Source: Streptosporangiales bacterium (GTDB taxonomy: Bacteria; Actinomycetota; Actinomycetes; Streptosporangiales; Streptosporangiaceae). Taken from it: a stretch of 49,627 nucleotides of DNA. Shown in pieces: positions 17,157-26,756 of this stretch (positions are counted from its first letter, which is position 1; every line of letters begins with the position of its first letter). Both the position numbers and the translations under genes were made by a program. The DNA is taken from positions 1-49,627 of the forward strand of contig WHSL01000016.1 of assembly GCA_009380095.1 (NCBI GenBank). Reading direction: 5' to 3'. Below the pieces are notes generated by a model. That model was not told where the DNA came from. It made no database searches and saw nothing but the letters and a program-made list of their open reading frames with translations.

Positions 17157-17666
17157 ATGCGCCGCGTCCTCTTGCTCAACGCCACCTTCGAGCCGCTGAC
17201 GACCGTCCCGCTCCGTCGGGCGGTCGTTCTTGTTCTCGGGGAGAAGGCGGATGTCATCCACGGCGACGCGGGGGGCGCGGCGCTGCACTCCGCCTCCATG
17301 ATCGTGATGGTCCCGTCGGTGATCCGGCTCCGCCGCTACATCCGGGTGCCGTACCGTACGCGCGTCCCGCTGACCCGGGCCGCTCTGATGCGCCGCGACG
17401 ACTACCGCTGCGCGTACTGCGGGCGCCGGGCCGAGACCATCGACCACGTGCTGCCGCGCAGCCGCGGCGGCGGGCACACGTGGGAGAACTGCGTGGCCTC
17501 CTGCATGTCGTGCAACCACCACAAGGCCGACCGTCTCCTGGAGGAGCTGGGCTGGACCCTGCAGGTCCGCCCGTCGGTACCACGGGGCGTCCACTGGCGG
17601 CTCATCGTCGGTGCGCCGCACGACGATCCGCAGTGGGCGCCGTATCTGGCCAAGCCGGCCGCGTAG
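17157..17666 (+). CDS. HNH endonuclease (McrA-like)
   Basis: A 169-residue protein. The N-terminal 75 residues (MRRVLLLNATFEPLTTVPLR, then RYIRVPYRTRVPLTRAAL) are the usual partner domain in a family nearly universal in actinobacteria. The HNH motif follows: paired cysteines C85/C88 in CAYCGR, DH at 96-97, N111, and CMSCNHHKADR with C116/C119 and the final His pair. The fold binds zinc through the cysteines and cleaves DNA with one metal; the biological target is unknown. The start ATG has ggggagg 8 bases upstream. A long structured leader precedes it and a cupin remnant follows in the same frame after its TAG. Confidence 0.88.
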   Translation: MRRVLLLNATFEPLTTVPLRRAVVLVLGEKADVIHGDAGGAALHSASMIVMVPSVIRLRRYIRVPYRTRVPLTRAALMRRDDYRCAYCGRRAETIDHVLPRSRGGGHTWENCVASCMSCNHHKADRLLEELGWTLQVRPSVPRGVHWRLIVGAPHDDPQWAPYLAKPAA

Positions 17667-17690
17667 CCGAACCTGACCAACTCTCGTCAA

Positions 17691-17921
17691 GTACGTCCCG
17701 GCCAGCGTCCCGAGTTCGACGAGTACACCCTGGTCCTCCGCGGCACCCTGCGGGTCGAGTACGAGGGCGGCAAGCTGGACGTCGACGCCGGTCAGGCCGT
17801 GCACACCCGGCCGGGGGAGTGGGTCCGCTACAGCTCACCCGGCCCCGAGGGCGCCGAGTACGTGGCCGTCTGCCTGCCGGCGTTCTCGCCGGACACCGTG
17901 CACCGCGACGGGGACGTGTAG
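17691..17921 (+). pseudogene. Cupin-domain protein remnant (5'-truncated)
   Basis: The frame ending at TAG 17919-17921 encodes QVRPGQRPEFDEYTLVLRGT, then LRVEYEGGKLDVDAGQAVHT, RPGEWVRYSSPGPEGAEYVA and VCLPAFSPDTVHRDGDV. This is a clear cupin beta-barrel core and C-terminus. There is no ATG, GTG or TTG at a plausible place and no ribosome binding site; in frame upstream is only the HNH stop codon. About a third of a normal single-domain cupin is missing from its N-terminus. It is best read as a gene fragment; readthrough of the HNH stop is possible but unlikely. Confidence 0.7.
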
Positions 17922-17988
17922 GCCCGCCTCGGCGGGGGCGTCGGTTCCCGGTCCGCCGAGCGGCGGGGCGCCCCCTTATGCTTGCGGC

Positions 17989-18210
17989 ATGCCGCGCTAC
18001 GACTTCCGCTGCCGCGCCTGCGGGGCGACGTTCGAGGTGTCCCGCCCGATGTCCGAGTCGGGCGCGCCCGCGTCGTGCCCGGACGGGCACGACGACACCG
18101 TCAAGCTGCTCTCCACGGTCGCCGTCATGGGCGCCCCCGGCGCCGGTCCGGCCGCCGGGCCCGCGCCGGGTGGGGGCGGCTGCTGCGGCGGGGGCTGCTG
18201 CGGCGGCTGA
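17989..18210 (+). CDS. FmdB-family zinc-ribbon protein
   Basis: A 73-residue protein. It starts MPRYDFRCRACGATFEV, the standard opening of the FmdB putative regulatory family, with CRACG and then CPDGH forming the zinc ribbon. The C-terminal tail is Gly/Ala/Pro-rich and ends with paired cysteines in GGCCGGGCCGG. FmdB was named from a formamidase/amide operon, but the general function is unknown; metal binding is inferred from the cysteines. It stands alone, facing the minus-strand GNAT gene. Confidence 0.85.
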   Translation: MPRYDFRCRACGATFEVSRPMSESGAPASCPDGHDDTVKLLSTVAVMGAPGAGPAAGPAPGGGGCCGGGCCGG

Positions 18211-18271
18211 CCCACCGCGCCGGCCCCGGCCCACCGCGACGACTTCCGCTCCGGCTCGGCGGGACGCGGGG

Positions 18272-19231
18272 TCAGGCGCCGTGTCCCTCCGGGGCGGAAA
18301 GGATCAGCCGGGTCTCGGTGTTGCGGTAGCCGGCCCGCTCGAACGCCGCGGCCATCGGGCGGTTGTCCACGTCGGTGGTGGCGGTGATCCGCTCGGCGCC
18401 GTAGGCGGCCTGGAAGCGGGTGATCTCGGCCAGGATGTCCGAGACGAGGCCGCGTCCGCGCAGCTCGGGTACGACGCCGAGGTAGCCGACGTTGCGGGCA
18501 TAGGGTGTGGCCGAGGGAACGGCCAGCCCGGCGAGCGCACCGTCGGGTGTGTACGCCAGCCGCCACCACTCCCGCTTGCCGGGCCGGTCGAGGTAGAACG
18601 CCAGAGCCGCGCGGGCGGTGGCCTCGGCCCCGTCGGCCGCCTCTCCGGCGCGGGTCTGCGCGTCCAGGCTGCCTGCGGCAACCCGTACGAACGCGTCGAG
18701 GAACACCTCGTCGTCCGGCTCGGGACGGAACTCCAGCCGCCCACTCGGCTCGGGCACACCCGCCTCGGGCGCCCACTCGTACTGCAGCCGCTCGGTCCGC
18801 TCGGTCAGCCCCGCGCGGCCGGCGGCATCGCACCGCCAGGCGACCGCCCCGGCCACCTGCGGGTCGGCTCTCCACCCACCGGGCAGCCGCATGATGTTGT
18901 ACTGCGGCGGCCGCGGCGCGCCCGCCTCGCGGAAGGCCCGGTTGGCCGCGGTCAGCAGCTCCGCGGCCAGGCCCGCGCGGTCGGCGACGCCGTCATCGGT
19001 GGCCAGGCAGTCCAGCACCAGCGGATGCACGCTGTCGCCCTGGCCCCACCAGATCGCGCGCGCGAGCACCCGGCCCTGGTCCTCGGCGACCCAGGTCCAT
19101 TCGGGGCGGTATTGGCGCAACGCGGCCTCGGCGCGATAGCGCTCGCCGTCCAGCGCCCAGACGGGCTCGCCGACCGGCATGGCCAGGGCACGGTCGAGGC
19201 CGGCCCCGGCCACAGCGTGGAAGAACGGCAT
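18272..19231 (-). CDS. GNAT family N-acetyltransferase (two-domain)
   Basis: A 319-residue acetyltransferase. The C-terminal half holds the better GNAT fold: NVGYLGVVPELRGRGLVSDI with the acyl-CoA loop at about 242-247, then TATTDVDNRPMAAAFERAGY. The N-terminal half (about 1-120) is likely a degenerate GNAT repeat. The ATG abuts the ilvD stop with no gap (TGA then ATG), so it is translated from the ilvD transcript. The family includes mycothiol synthase-like double-GNAT proteins, but I see nothing that fixes the substrate. Confidence 0.82.
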   Translation of the reverse strand: MPFFHAVAGAGLDRALAMPVGEPVWALDGERYRAEAALRQYRPEWTWVAEDQGRVLARAIWWGQGDSVHPLVLDCLATDDGVADRAGLAAELLTAANRAFREAGAPRPPQYNIMRLPGGWRADPQVAGAVAWRCDAAGRAGLTERTERLQYEWAPEAGVPEPSGRLEFRPEPDDEVFLDAFVRVAAGSLDAQTRAGEAADGAEATARAALAFYLDRPGKREWWRLAYTPDGALAGLAVPSATPYARNVGYLGVVPELRGRGLVSDILAEITRFQAAYGAERITATTDVDNRPMAAAFERAGYRNTETRLILSAPEGHGA

Positions 19232-21094
19232 TCAGCCCTCGATCTGTGAGACGTCGCGGGCGGCGCCGGTGGAGGCCGAGGTGGCCATGGCCGCGTACGC
19301 GCGGAGCGCCGCGGTGACCGGGCGGTCCCGGTCGCGCGGGCGGTATCCGCCGAGGTCGTCGAGCAGCTCGGTGCGCCGCCGCTCCAGCTCCGCGTCGTCG
19401 ACCTCCAGCCGGATCGCCCGGGCCGGGATGTCGATGCTGACCGTGTCGCCCTCCCGCGCCAGCGCGATGACGCCGCCGGAGGCCGCCTCCGGGGACATGT
19501 GCCCGATGGACAGCCCCGAGGTGCCGCCGGAGAAGCGCCCGTCGGTGACCAGAGCGCACGCCTTGCCGAGGCCCTTGCCCTTCAGGAAGCTCGTCGGGTA
19601 GAGCATCTCCTGCATGCCCGGCCCGCCCTTGGGGCCCTCGTACCGGATCACCACGACGTCGCCGGCCTCGACCCGGCCGCCGAGGATGCCGTCCACCGCG
19701 GCCTCCTGGCTCTCGAAGACCTTGGCCGGGCCGGAGAACCGGTACAGCGCCTCCTCCACCCCGGCGGTCTTCACGATCGCGCCGTCGGGGGAGATGTTGC
19801 CGCGCAGCACGGCGAGCCCGCCGTCCGCGGTGTAGGCGTGTTCGATGTCCCGGATGCAGCCGTTCTCCCGGTCGAGGTCCAGCGACTCCCACCGGGTGGC
19901 CTGCGAGTACGCCTTCGTGGTGCGCACACCGCCGGGCGCCGCGTGGAACAGCTCGATGGCCTCCGGTCCCGCGGACGGGGACCGCACGTCCCAGCGGTCC
20001 AGGAACTCGCCGAGCGTCTGCCCGTGCACGGTGTGCACGTCGGTGTGCAGCAGCCCGCCGCGGCGCAGCTCGCCGAGGATGGCCGGGATGCCGCCGGCGC
20101 GGTGCACGTCCTCCACGTGGTACTTGTCGGAGTTGGGCGCCAGCTTGGACAGGCACGGCACCCGCCGGGAGACCTCGTCGATGTCGGTGAGCCCGAAGTC
20201 CACCTCGGCCTCGGTGGCGGCGGCGAGCAGGTGCAGGATCGTGTTGGTGGAACCGCCCATGGCCACGTCGAGGGCCATCGCGTTCTCGAAGGCGTCCCGG
20301 GAGGCGATGCTGCGCGGCAGCACCGACTCGTCGTCCTTCTCGTAGTAGCGGCGGGCCAGCTCCACCACGGCCCCGCCGGCCTGGACGTAGAGGTCCTTGC
20401 GCGCGACGTGCGTGGCCAGCGTGGAGCCGTTGCCGGGCAGGGCCAGGCCGATCGCCTCGGTGAGGCAGTTCATCGAGTTGGCGGTGAACATGCCGGAGCA
20501 CGACCCGCAGGTCGGGCAGGCGTTCTCCTCGATCTCGGCGAGCTCGGCGTCGGACACCGACGGGTCGGCCGAGGCGACCATCGAGTCGATCAGGTCGAGC
20601 TTGCGGCTGGTAGTGGCGGTCCCATGGACCACGGTGACCTTGCCGGCCTCCATCGGCCCGCCGGAGACGAACACGGTCGGGATGTTCAGCCGCATCGCGG
20701 CGAGCAGCATGCCGGGCGTGATCTTGTCGCAGTTGGAGATGCAGACGAGCGCGTCCGCGCAGTGCGCCTCCACCATGTACTCGACCGCGTCGGCGATCAG
20801 CTCACGGCTGGGCAGCGAGTAGAGCATGCCGCCGTGGCCCATCGCGATGCCGTCGTCCACGGCGATCGTGTTGAACTCGCGCGGCACACCGCCGGCCTCA
20901 CGGACCGCGCCGGCCACCACGTCGGCGACCTCGCGGAGGTGTACGTGGCCCGGAACGAACTGCGTGAAGCTGTTCGCGACCGCGACGATCGGCTTCCCGA
21001 AATCCTCGCGTTCCATGCCGGTCGCGCGCAGCAGGGCGCGCGCGCCGGCCATGTTCCTGCCATGGGTGACCGTACGTGACCTCAGCGGCGGCAT
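19232..21094 (-). CDS. ilvD: Dihydroxy-acid dehydratase
   Basis: A 620-residue enzyme for the third common step of isoleucine and valine synthesis, dehydrating 2,3-dihydroxy acids to 2-keto acids. Very close to E. coli IlvD throughout: [51 protein letters not shown] and [17 protein letters not shown], which carry the Fe-S cluster cysteines, then [20 protein letters not shown] and [15 protein letters not shown]. Start ATG 21094 aligns with the E. coli start and has GGAG in ggatggagcc upstream; ATG 21109 in frame is an alternative. Co-translated with the downstream GNAT gene. Other ilv genes are not in the window. Confidence 0.96.
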   Translation of the reverse strand: MPPLRSRTVTHGRNMAGARALLRATGMEREDFGKPIVAVANSFTQFVPGHVHLREVADVVAGAVREAGGVPREFNTIAVDDGIAMGHGGMLYSLPSRELIADAVEYMVEAHCADALVCISNCDKITPGMLLAAMRLNIPTVFVSGGPMEAGKVTVVHGTATTSRKLDLIDSMVASADPSVSDAELAEIEENACPTCGSCSGMFTANSMNCLTEAIGLALPGNGSTLATHVARKDLYVQAGGAVVELARRYYEKDDESVLPRSIASRDAFENAMALDVAMGGSTNTILHLLAAATEAEVDFGLTDIDEVSRRVPCLSKLAPNSDKYHVEDVHRAGGIPAILGELRRGGLLHTDVHTVHGQTLGEFLDRWDVRSPSAGPEAIELFHAAPGGVRTTKAYSQATRWESLDLDRENGCIRDIEHAYTADGGLAVLRGNISPDGAIVKTAGVEEALYRFSGPAKVFESQEAAVDGILGGRVEAGDVVVIRYEGPKGGPGMQEMLYPTSFLKGKGLGKACALVTDGRFSGGTSGLSIGHMSPEAASGGVIALAREGDTVSIDIPARAIRLEVDDAELERRRTELLDDLGGYRPRDRDRPVTAALRAYAAMATSASTGAARDVSQIEG

Positions 21095-21156
21095 GATCGT
21101 TGGCTCCATCCGGACATGCGTAAGCGGTTTGACCTTCGATCGTACGCTCTTGACGC

Positions 21157-21177
21157 CGATCTCGGACACAGAGATCG
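21157..21177 (-). promoter_or_regulatory. Inverted repeat upstream of ilvD
   Basis: CGATCTC (21157-21163) and GAGATCG (21171-21177) form a 7-bp inverted repeat with a 7-base spacer, about 63 bases upstream of the ilvD start. Position and symmetry fit an operator or a small leader hairpin. I found no leader peptide with runs of Val, Ile or Leu codons nearby. Confidence 0.4.
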
Positions 21178-21282
21178 TTGATCCAGATAGTGAGACGGAC
21201 GGCGGCGCGCGGACCGGGAAACGGTGACGCTGTGTAACGGAGATCGCTCGGACAAGATCGCGGCAATGACTACACAGAGTTA

Positions 21283-21318
21283 GTAGAAGCGCCCCACCGG
21301 ACGGTGAGGCGCTTCTAC
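21283..21318 (-). terminator. Strong hairpin terminator after the NERD gene
   Basis: GTAGAAGCGCC (21283-21293) pairs perfectly with GGCGCTTCTAC (21308-21318), with CACCG and GGTG continuing the stem inside. It starts 19 bases beyond the stop of the minus-strand NERD gene and lies before the ilvD promoter region, so it separates the two units. Confidence 0.85.
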
Positions 21319-21336
21319 AGCGGAAGGAAAGTGGTC

Positions 21337-22155
21337 TCAGTACTTCGGTGGCAGGACGCGCTCCGCGATGTCCATGATCCGGTCGATCTCGGACGGTGCG
21401 AGCTCCTTGGTGCCCTTGCGCAGCCACTTGCGGACCTTGCGGCCCGTGAACACGTCCACCCCGAGGATCTTCAGAATGTCCCACGGGACCGTCGGCCCGT
21501 AGATGGCCAGCGACGGCCTGACGTCGATGTCGGTGCCGAGCGCCTGACTGATCAGCTCACTGGCCTGCTTGGCCTCCCACGCGGCCTCCGTCAGCCGGTC
21601 CTTCTTGGAGAACGGCCCGTGGTAGAGCTTGTTGGGCATCGAGCGCACGGGCAGCCGGGTGTCCCAGCCCTCCGAGTCGATCGCGTACACCCCGGTCGGC
21701 CCGGCGACGAGGTGGTCGATCGAGGACTCGCTGCCGGGGATCGCCCGCGCGTGCAACGCGCGGTAACCCGCCTTCTCCAGCCCGCGCAGCTGGCGCTCCG
21801 TACGGCGCTCCGCCGCCGACGGCTTGCGCCAGGCCGGGATGCTGGACTGCCGCCGCGCGTAGTACACGGTGTGCGCGATGGCGGCGAGGACCAGGGCCGT
21901 CAGCCCCAGTCTCCAGTTGAACAGCACGGTGACGACAAGGCCGGCCGCGACGGCGATGACTCCCCGGGCCACCCAGCGGCGGCGTTGCGGATCCGACAGG
22001 AGGTCGCCGTAGGTCGGCCGCTCGACAGGTACGTACGGTGTCGTGACGGACGAGGACGCCTCTCGCTCCGGTGAATGGTCTCCCACGGAGACGTGCGACG
22101 GAGCGTGATTGCTCTTCTCGCCTGATACAGGGTCCACGTTGCGCAGCGTAATCAA
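21337..22155 (-). CDS. NERD-domain membrane protein
   Basis: Up to 272 residues. The N-terminal 60 residues are polar; two hydrophobic segments (about 62-80 and 84-100) form a hairpin in the membrane. The C-terminal cytosolic part, about 115-225, is a nuclease-related NERD domain ([40 protein letters not shown]). The D-x-V and following acid resemble restriction-nuclease-fold catalytic acids, but the usual Q/E-x-K lysine is not obvious. The start is uncertain: TTG 22155 opens the frame, GTG 22137 is a shorter choice, and neither has a good Shine-Dalgarno. Function unknown. Divergent from the amidase. Confidence 0.75.
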   Translation of the reverse strand: MITLRNVDPVSGEKSNHAPSHVSVGDHSPEREASSSVTTPYVPVERPTYGDLLSDPQRRRWVARGVIAVAAGLVVTVLFNWRLGLTALVLAAIAHTVYYARRQSSIPAWRKPSAAERRTERQLRGLEKAGYRALHARAIPGSESSIDHLVAGPTGVYAIDSEGWDTRLPVRSMPNKLYHGPFSKKDRLTEAAWEAKQASELISQALGTDIDVRPSLAIYGPTVPWDILKILGVDVFTGRKVRKWLRKGTKELAPSEIDRIMDIAERVLPPKY

Positions 22156-22419
22156 ACCCTATGTCGGTGCCTAGTAGTGACGCGTTCATACTTTTGTCCC
22201 CCGTTCGGGCCCCCTTATTCCATTCGACGACGTGTCGAGGAGGGCCCGCCGGGGCATGTTCCACAGACTGAAGTTCTCTAGAGAAGTTACGGCCCCGCCC
22301 CAATCTCCCGCGCGGATATGACCAGATTCAGGCCTCGAATCCGGTGTGACCCTCGTCCCCGCGGACGGGTTCCCCCGCGGGGGGTGGCGTCCGCGGCGCT
22401 CGGGCTGTCTACTTCCGGT

Positions 22420-23850
22420 GTGCCGCAAAATCACGCCCTCCATGACATGACAGCCCTGGAGCTCGCCGCCGCGGTACGGCGCCGCGAGCTGTCGCCCGTC
22501 GAGATCACCGAGCACTACCTCGACCGCATCGAGCGGCTCAACGACACCGTCGGCGCGTTCGTCACGGTGACCGCCGAGGACGCGCGCGCCTCCGCCAAGC
22601 AGGCCGAACTCGCGGTGGCCGACGCCGCCGACCCCGCCGCGCTGCCCCCGCTGCACGGCGTCCCGGTGCCCATCAAGGACCTGGACATGGTCCAGAACGT
22701 CCGCTGGACCTGGGGCTCGGCCGCCTTCGAGGACCAGATCGCGCCGCTGGACGACGACGTGGTGACCGCGATACGGCGGGCCGGCGCGGTGCTGCTCGGC
22801 AAGACGCAGGCGCCGGAGTTCGGGCTGCCCCCGTACACCGAGAACGCGGTGGGGCCGCCCGCGCGCACGCCCTGGGACCTGACCCGCTCCGCCGGCGGCT
22901 CCAGCGGGGGAGCGGCCGCGGCGGTGGCGGCCGGGCTCGCGCCGGTCGCCCAGGGCAGCGACGGCGGCGGCTCGGTACGGATCCCGGCGAGCGTCTGCGG
23001 CCTGGTGGGGATCAAGCCGAGCCGCGGCAGGATCAGCTCCGGCCCGATCAAGCCGGACCTGATCGGGCTGTCCACGGCCGGCCCGCTGGCCCGTACGGTC
23101 CGGGACGCGGCGCTGCTGCTCGACGCCATGGTCATCCGCAGCCCCGGCGACATGTACTGGGCGCCGTCCGCGGACGGTGGCTTCCTCGGCTGCGCGGAGC
23201 GCGAGCCCGGGCGGCTGCGGATCGCCAGGTTCGCCACCTCGCCGGTGCCGGGCGGCGATCCGCACCCCGACGTGCTGGCCGCGTATGAGGCCGCGACCAC
23301 CCTGCTCACGGACCTCGGGCACGAGGTGGAGGAGATCACCCCGCCGTTCGGCCCGGAGCTGATCGCGCCGTTCGAGACCGTGTGGGCGGCCATGTCCACG
23401 CTGTATCCGGTCGCGCCGGACAGGGAGGACCGGCTGCTGCCGCTGTCCCGCTGGCTGCGCGAGCGCGGGCAGGCCACCGCGGTGCCCGAGTACCTCAACG
23501 CCTGCACCGCGCTGCAGTGGGCGATGCGCGCGGCGATGCCGCTGCTGGAGTCGTACGACGCCGTGCTGAACCCGACGGTCTCGCTGCCGCCCGTACCGCT
23601 CGGGTACTTCACCGACGGCGCCGACGGCGCGGAGGAGTTCGAGCGGATCAAGGGCTTCGCCGCGTTCACCGCCACCTACAACGTGTCCGGCCAGCCGGCG
23701 GTGAGCCTGCCGCTGTTCTGGACGGACGAGGGCCTGCCCACGGGGATCATGCTGGCCGGGCGGCCGGGTGACGAGGCCACGCTGATCTCGTTGTCCGCGC
23801 AGCTGGAGGCGGCGCGTCCCTGGCACGGCCGGCGGCCGGAGGTGTGGTGA
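22420..23850 (+). CDS. Amidase signature family hydrolase
   Basis: A 476-residue amidase that hydrolyses carboxylic amides by a Ser-cisSer-Lys triad. Lys86 is in PVPIKDLD, the cis-Ser is in AGGSSGGAAAAV (about 161-162), and nucleophile Ser185 is in QGSDGGGSVRIPAS. The typical late block YNVSGQPAVSLPL is present. No GatA context is seen, so this is a free-standing amidase rather than the tRNA amidotransferase; the substrate is unknown. Start GTG 22420 is likely because homology begins at ALHDMTALELAAA; ATG 22447 is an alternative. A hairpin follows the stop. Confidence 0.88.
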   Translation: MPQNHALHDMTALELAAAVRRRELSPVEITEHYLDRIERLNDTVGAFVTVTAEDARASAKQAELAVADAADPAALPPLHGVPVPIKDLDMVQNVRWTWGSAAFEDQIAPLDDDVVTAIRRAGAVLLGKTQAPEFGLPPYTENAVGPPARTPWDLTRSAGGSSGGAAAAVAAGLAPVAQGSDGGGSVRIPASVCGLVGIKPSRGRISSGPIKPDLIGLSTAGPLARTVRDAALLLDAMVIRSPGDMYWAPSADGGFLGCAEREPGRLRIARFATSPVPGGDPHPDVLAAYEAATTLLTDLGHEVEEITPPFGPELIAPFETVWAAMSTLYPVAPDREDRLLPLSRWLRERGQATAVPEYLNACTALQWAMRAAMPLLESYDAVLNPTVSLPPVPLGYFTDGADGAEEFERIKGFAAFTATYNVSGQPAVSLPLFWTDEGLPTGIMLAGRPGDEATLISLSAQLEAARPWHGRRPEVW

Positions 23851-23863
23851 CGCGGAGCGCGGG

Positions 23864-23882
23864 ACGGGAAGACCCTTCCCGT
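23864..23882 (+). terminator. Short hairpin between amidase and malQ
   Basis: ACGGGAAG (23864-23871) pairs with CTTCCCGT (23875-23882) around a 3-base loop, 14 bases past the amidase stop and 45 bases before malQ. A compact stable hairpin without a T-run; probably a terminator or attenuator. Confidence 0.6.
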
Positions 23883-23926
23883 GACTCCGGAAGCAGGCCC
23901 GGCGGGACGTCCCGCGCGGTGATCGG

Positions 23927-26002
23927 ATGAACGACGAGGAGCTGCGGCGGCTCGCCGCCGCGCACGGCGTCGCCACCGCCTACCACGACTGGCGCGGCGA
24001 GGACGTGGGGGTGGGCGCGGACACGCTGCGCTCGGTGCTCCGCGCGCTCGGCGTGGACCCGTCGGACCCCAAGTCCGGCGCCCCGAGGCGGCGGCTGCTG
24101 CCTCCCGCCCCCGTGGTGCGGACGGGGGCACGGCTGTGGCTCCCGGCCGGGAACATACCGGAGGAGGTGACGCTGCTCGCCGGCACCGAGTGGCCGCTGT
24201 CCCCGGGAGGGCCGGACGCCGATGGGCGGGTGGGTTTCGCGCTGCCCGCGGACCTGCCGCCGGGACGCTACCGGGTACGGGCCGTGGCCGGGGGCCGTAC
24301 CGACGAGGCGCCGCTGATCGTGGCGCCGGACCGGCTGCCGCCGCCGAAGGCGCTCGGCGACCGGCGCGTCTGGGGGCTGATGACCCAGCTCTACGCGGTG
24401 CGGTCGCGGCGGTCCTGGGGGATGGGGGACCTGCACGACCTCGCGGTGCTTGCGCTGTGGAGCGGCGCCTCCCTCGGCGCCGGGTTCGCGCTGGTGAACC
24501 CCGTGCATGCCGGTGAGCCGGGGCCGGGGATCGAGCCCTCGCCCTATCTGCCCACCGGCCGGCGCTTCGGGAACGCCCTCTACCTGCACGTGGAGGACGT
24601 GCCCGAGTACGCGGAGCTGCCCGCGGTGCGGCGTGCCCGGGTGTCGGCGCTGGCCCAGCGGGCGCGGGCCGCGTCCGCGGACCTGATCGACCGGGACGCG
24701 GTGTGGGCGGCCAAGCGGGAGGCGCTGGAGCTGCTCTACGCGGTGGACCGTACGCCGGCCCGGGAGGCGGCCTACCGCGCGTACGCCGAGCGTGAGGGCA
24801 CCGCCGCGATCGACTTCGCCACCTGGTGCGCGCTCGCCGAGGAGTACGGCGGCGACATCCGGGACTGGCCCGCCGCGCTGCGCGACCCGCGCTCCTCCGG
24901 CGTCGCCCGGGAACGCGCGCTGCGCTGGCGGCGGGTGGACTTCCACCGCTGGACGCAGTGGCTGCTGGACGAACAGCTCGCAGCCGCGCAGCGGGCCGCG
25001 CGCGACTCCGGCATGCCGCTCGGCGTCGTGCACGACTTCGCGGTCGGCGTGCAGGCCGGCGGCGCCGACGCGTGGATGTACGGCGAGACGCTCGCCCACG
25101 GCGTGGAGGCCGGCGCGCCCCCCGACGAGTTCAACCCCCGCGGCCAGGCCTGGGCGCTGCCGCCCTGGCACCCCGGACGGCTCGCCGACGCCGCCTACCT
25201 GCCGTTCGCCGAGCAGCTGCGCCAGGCGCTCCGGCATGCGGGCGGGCTACGGGTGGATCACGTGATGGGCCTGTTCCGCATGTGGTGGGTGCCTCGCGGC
25301 GCCTCGGCGGCCGAGGGCACGTACGTCCGCTACGACCACGAGGCCATGCTGGGCGTCCTGCTGCTGGAGGCCTGGCGCCGCCGTGCCCTCGTGGTGGGGG
25401 AGGACCTGGGCACCGTCGAGCCCTGGGTCCGCGACCACCTGGCGGAGCGGGGCGTGCTCGGCACCTCGGTGGTCTGGTTCGAACGCGAGCGGGACGGTTC
25501 GCCGCGCCCGCCGGACGGGTGGCGGCGGGACTGCCTGGCCACCATGGCCACCCACGACCTGCCACCGGTGGCCTCCTTCCTGAGCGGCGAGCACGTGGAC
25601 CTGCGGGAGCGTCTCGGCGTCCTCGGCCGCCCGGCGGCGGACGAGCGCGCCGACGCCGCGGAGCAGGTGGCGGCCTGGCGGCGGGAGCTCGCCCGCCTCG
25701 GCCTGGTGGCGGAGGACGACGGAGACGACGCGGTGATCCGCGCGCTGCACGCGTTCCTGGCCGAGACCCCGGCTCGCCTGATCGGCGTCCAGCTCAGCGA
25801 CCTCACCGGGGAGCGGCGTCCGCAGAACGTCCCGGGCACCGTGGACGCGCACCCCAACTGGCGCCTTCCCCTGGGTGACGCCACCGGCCGTCCGGTGACC
25901 TTGGAGGACCTGATGGCCGATCCGCGCGTACGGGACCTGGTCGGACCCTTGACCGCACGCCCCGAGCTCGCCCCGGATCGCGGTTCCGTGCACGCTCGCT
26001 GA
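23927..26002 (+). CDS. malQ: 4-alpha-glucanotransferase (amylomaltase)
   Basis: A 691-residue GH77 enzyme that moves 1,4-alpha-glucan segments between chains in maltodextrin and glycogen metabolism. The N-terminal 150 residues form the extra domain of the actinobacterial long MalQ type. The barrel includes RSWGMGDLHDL, ALVNPVHAGEP, GLRVDHVMGLFRMWWVP with nucleophile Asp (about 443), VVGEDLGTVEPWV with acid Glu (about 491), and ATHDLPPVASF with the third Asp. The C-terminus contains NVPGTVDAHPNWRLPL, a MalQ hallmark. Start ATG 23927; the Shine-Dalgarno is weak. It complements the GH13 glucosidase at 8553-10139. Confidence 0.95.
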   Translation: MNDEELRRLAAAHGVATAYHDWRGEDVGVGADTLRSVLRALGVDPSDPKSGAPRRRLLPPAPVVRTGARLWLPAGNIPEEVTLLAGTEWPLSPGGPDADGRVGFALPADLPPGRYRVRAVAGGRTDEAPLIVAPDRLPPPKALGDRRVWGLMTQLYAVRSRRSWGMGDLHDLAVLALWSGASLGAGFALVNPVHAGEPGPGIEPSPYLPTGRRFGNALYLHVEDVPEYAELPAVRRARVSALAQRARAASADLIDRDAVWAAKREALELLYAVDRTPAREAAYRAYAEREGTAAIDFATWCALAEEYGGDIRDWPAALRDPRSSGVARERALRWRRVDFHRWTQWLLDEQLAAAQRAARDSGMPLGVVHDFAVGVQAGGADAWMYGETLAHGVEAGAPPDEFNPRGQAWALPPWHPGRLADAAYLPFAEQLRQALRHAGGLRVDHVMGLFRMWWVPRGASAAEGTYVRYDHEAMLGVLLLEAWRRRALVVGEDLGTVEPWVRDHLAERGVLGTSVVWFERERDGSPRPPDGWRRDCLATMATHDLPPVASFLSGEHVDLRERLGVLGRPAADERADAAEQVAAWRRELARLGLVAEDDGDDAVIRALHAFLAETPARLIGVQLSDLTGERRPQNVPGTVDAHPNWRLPLGDATGRPVTLEDLMADPRVRDLVGPLTARPELAPDRGSVHAR

Positions 26003-26087
26003 CCGTGAGGACGGCGGGCTTCGAGTCGCGATCGGCCGGTCACACTGTGTACTCGTAACGATGACCTAGCCGAGTTACGGTGACCAC

Positions 26088-26699
26088 GTGAGCACACTCC
26101 AGGTTCTCGGCGTCTTCGTGGGCGTGCCGGTGGCGATCTTCACCATCGTCGCGCTGCTCACGCTGGCCCCCCAGCACGGCAGGGCGGAGCGGGACGAGGC
26201 GGCGCCGGTACCGGTGTGGTTCGGCGGGCCCGCGCGCCCGCGCGAGGCGCTCGCCGGCGTGGTGCCCTCCGCCGAGGGAGGCGGCGCCAGCGCCCGCTGG
26301 TCGCCGATGCCGGGCGTCAAGGCGGGGTTCTCCGACGCACAGACCGACGACGTACGGCGCGCGCTGCGCCGGGCGGGTGACGGCACCGATATGCGGTTCT
26401 CCGTGTTCGCCGGGCCGTCGTCGGGGGAGCCGCGGCCGTACGCCCGGCGGCTGCACGCCGCGCTCGGCGCGGACGCCGGCCACACCGTGCTGATCTTCGT
26501 GGACCCGGCGGCGCGGGTGATCGAGATCGTGACCGGGAAGGAGGCGCGGATGCGGCTCGACGACCCGGTCTGCGCGCTCGCCACGATCACCATGACCTCG
26601 TCCTTCGAGGGCGGCGACATCCCCGGCGGGATCGTCGCCGGGGTCAACCTGCTGGCCGAGCGGGCCCGCGACGCCCCCCTCATGTACGAGGAGGGCTGA
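26088..26699 (+). CDS. DUF5130 / TPM-like domain protein
   Basis: A 203-residue protein. A short N-terminal hydrophobic segment (about 5-27) anchors it in the membrane, followed by a Pro/Ala linker and a domain of about 120 residues (GFSDAQTDDVRRALRRAGDG, HTVLIFVDPAARVIEIVTGK, SFEGGDIPGGIVAGVNLLAE). This pattern is the actinobacterial DUF5130 family, related to TPM-fold proteins. Function unknown. Start GTG 26088, with no clear ribosome binding site; an inverted repeat CGTAAC-N14-GTTACG lies just upstream at 26054-26079. Confidence 0.78.
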   Translation: MSTLQVLGVFVGVPVAIFTIVALLTLAPQHGRAERDEAAPVPVWFGGPARPREALAGVVPSAEGGGASARWSPMPGVKAGFSDAQTDDVRRALRRAGDGTDMRFSVFAGPSSGEPRPYARRLHAALGADAGHTVLIFVDPAARVIEIVTGKEARMRLDDPVCALATITMTSSFEGGDIPGGIVAGVNLLAERARDAPLMYEEG

Positions 26700-26756
26700 C
26701 GCGCCCCTGCGGCGTGGACCGGGAATACTGTCGGAGGGCTCTGCCAGAGTGGCGGC

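Noticed and set aside
16909-17157. 82-codon frame overlapping the HNH start
   Set aside because: Third positions are not GC-biased as in neighbouring genes and no family is recognisable; kept only as a leader observation.
16870-17666. HEARO-type HNH-associated RNA
   Set aside because: The nuclease is the free-standing McrA-like actinobacterial type, not the IscB/IsrB-linked protein, and the leader does not look like HEARO.
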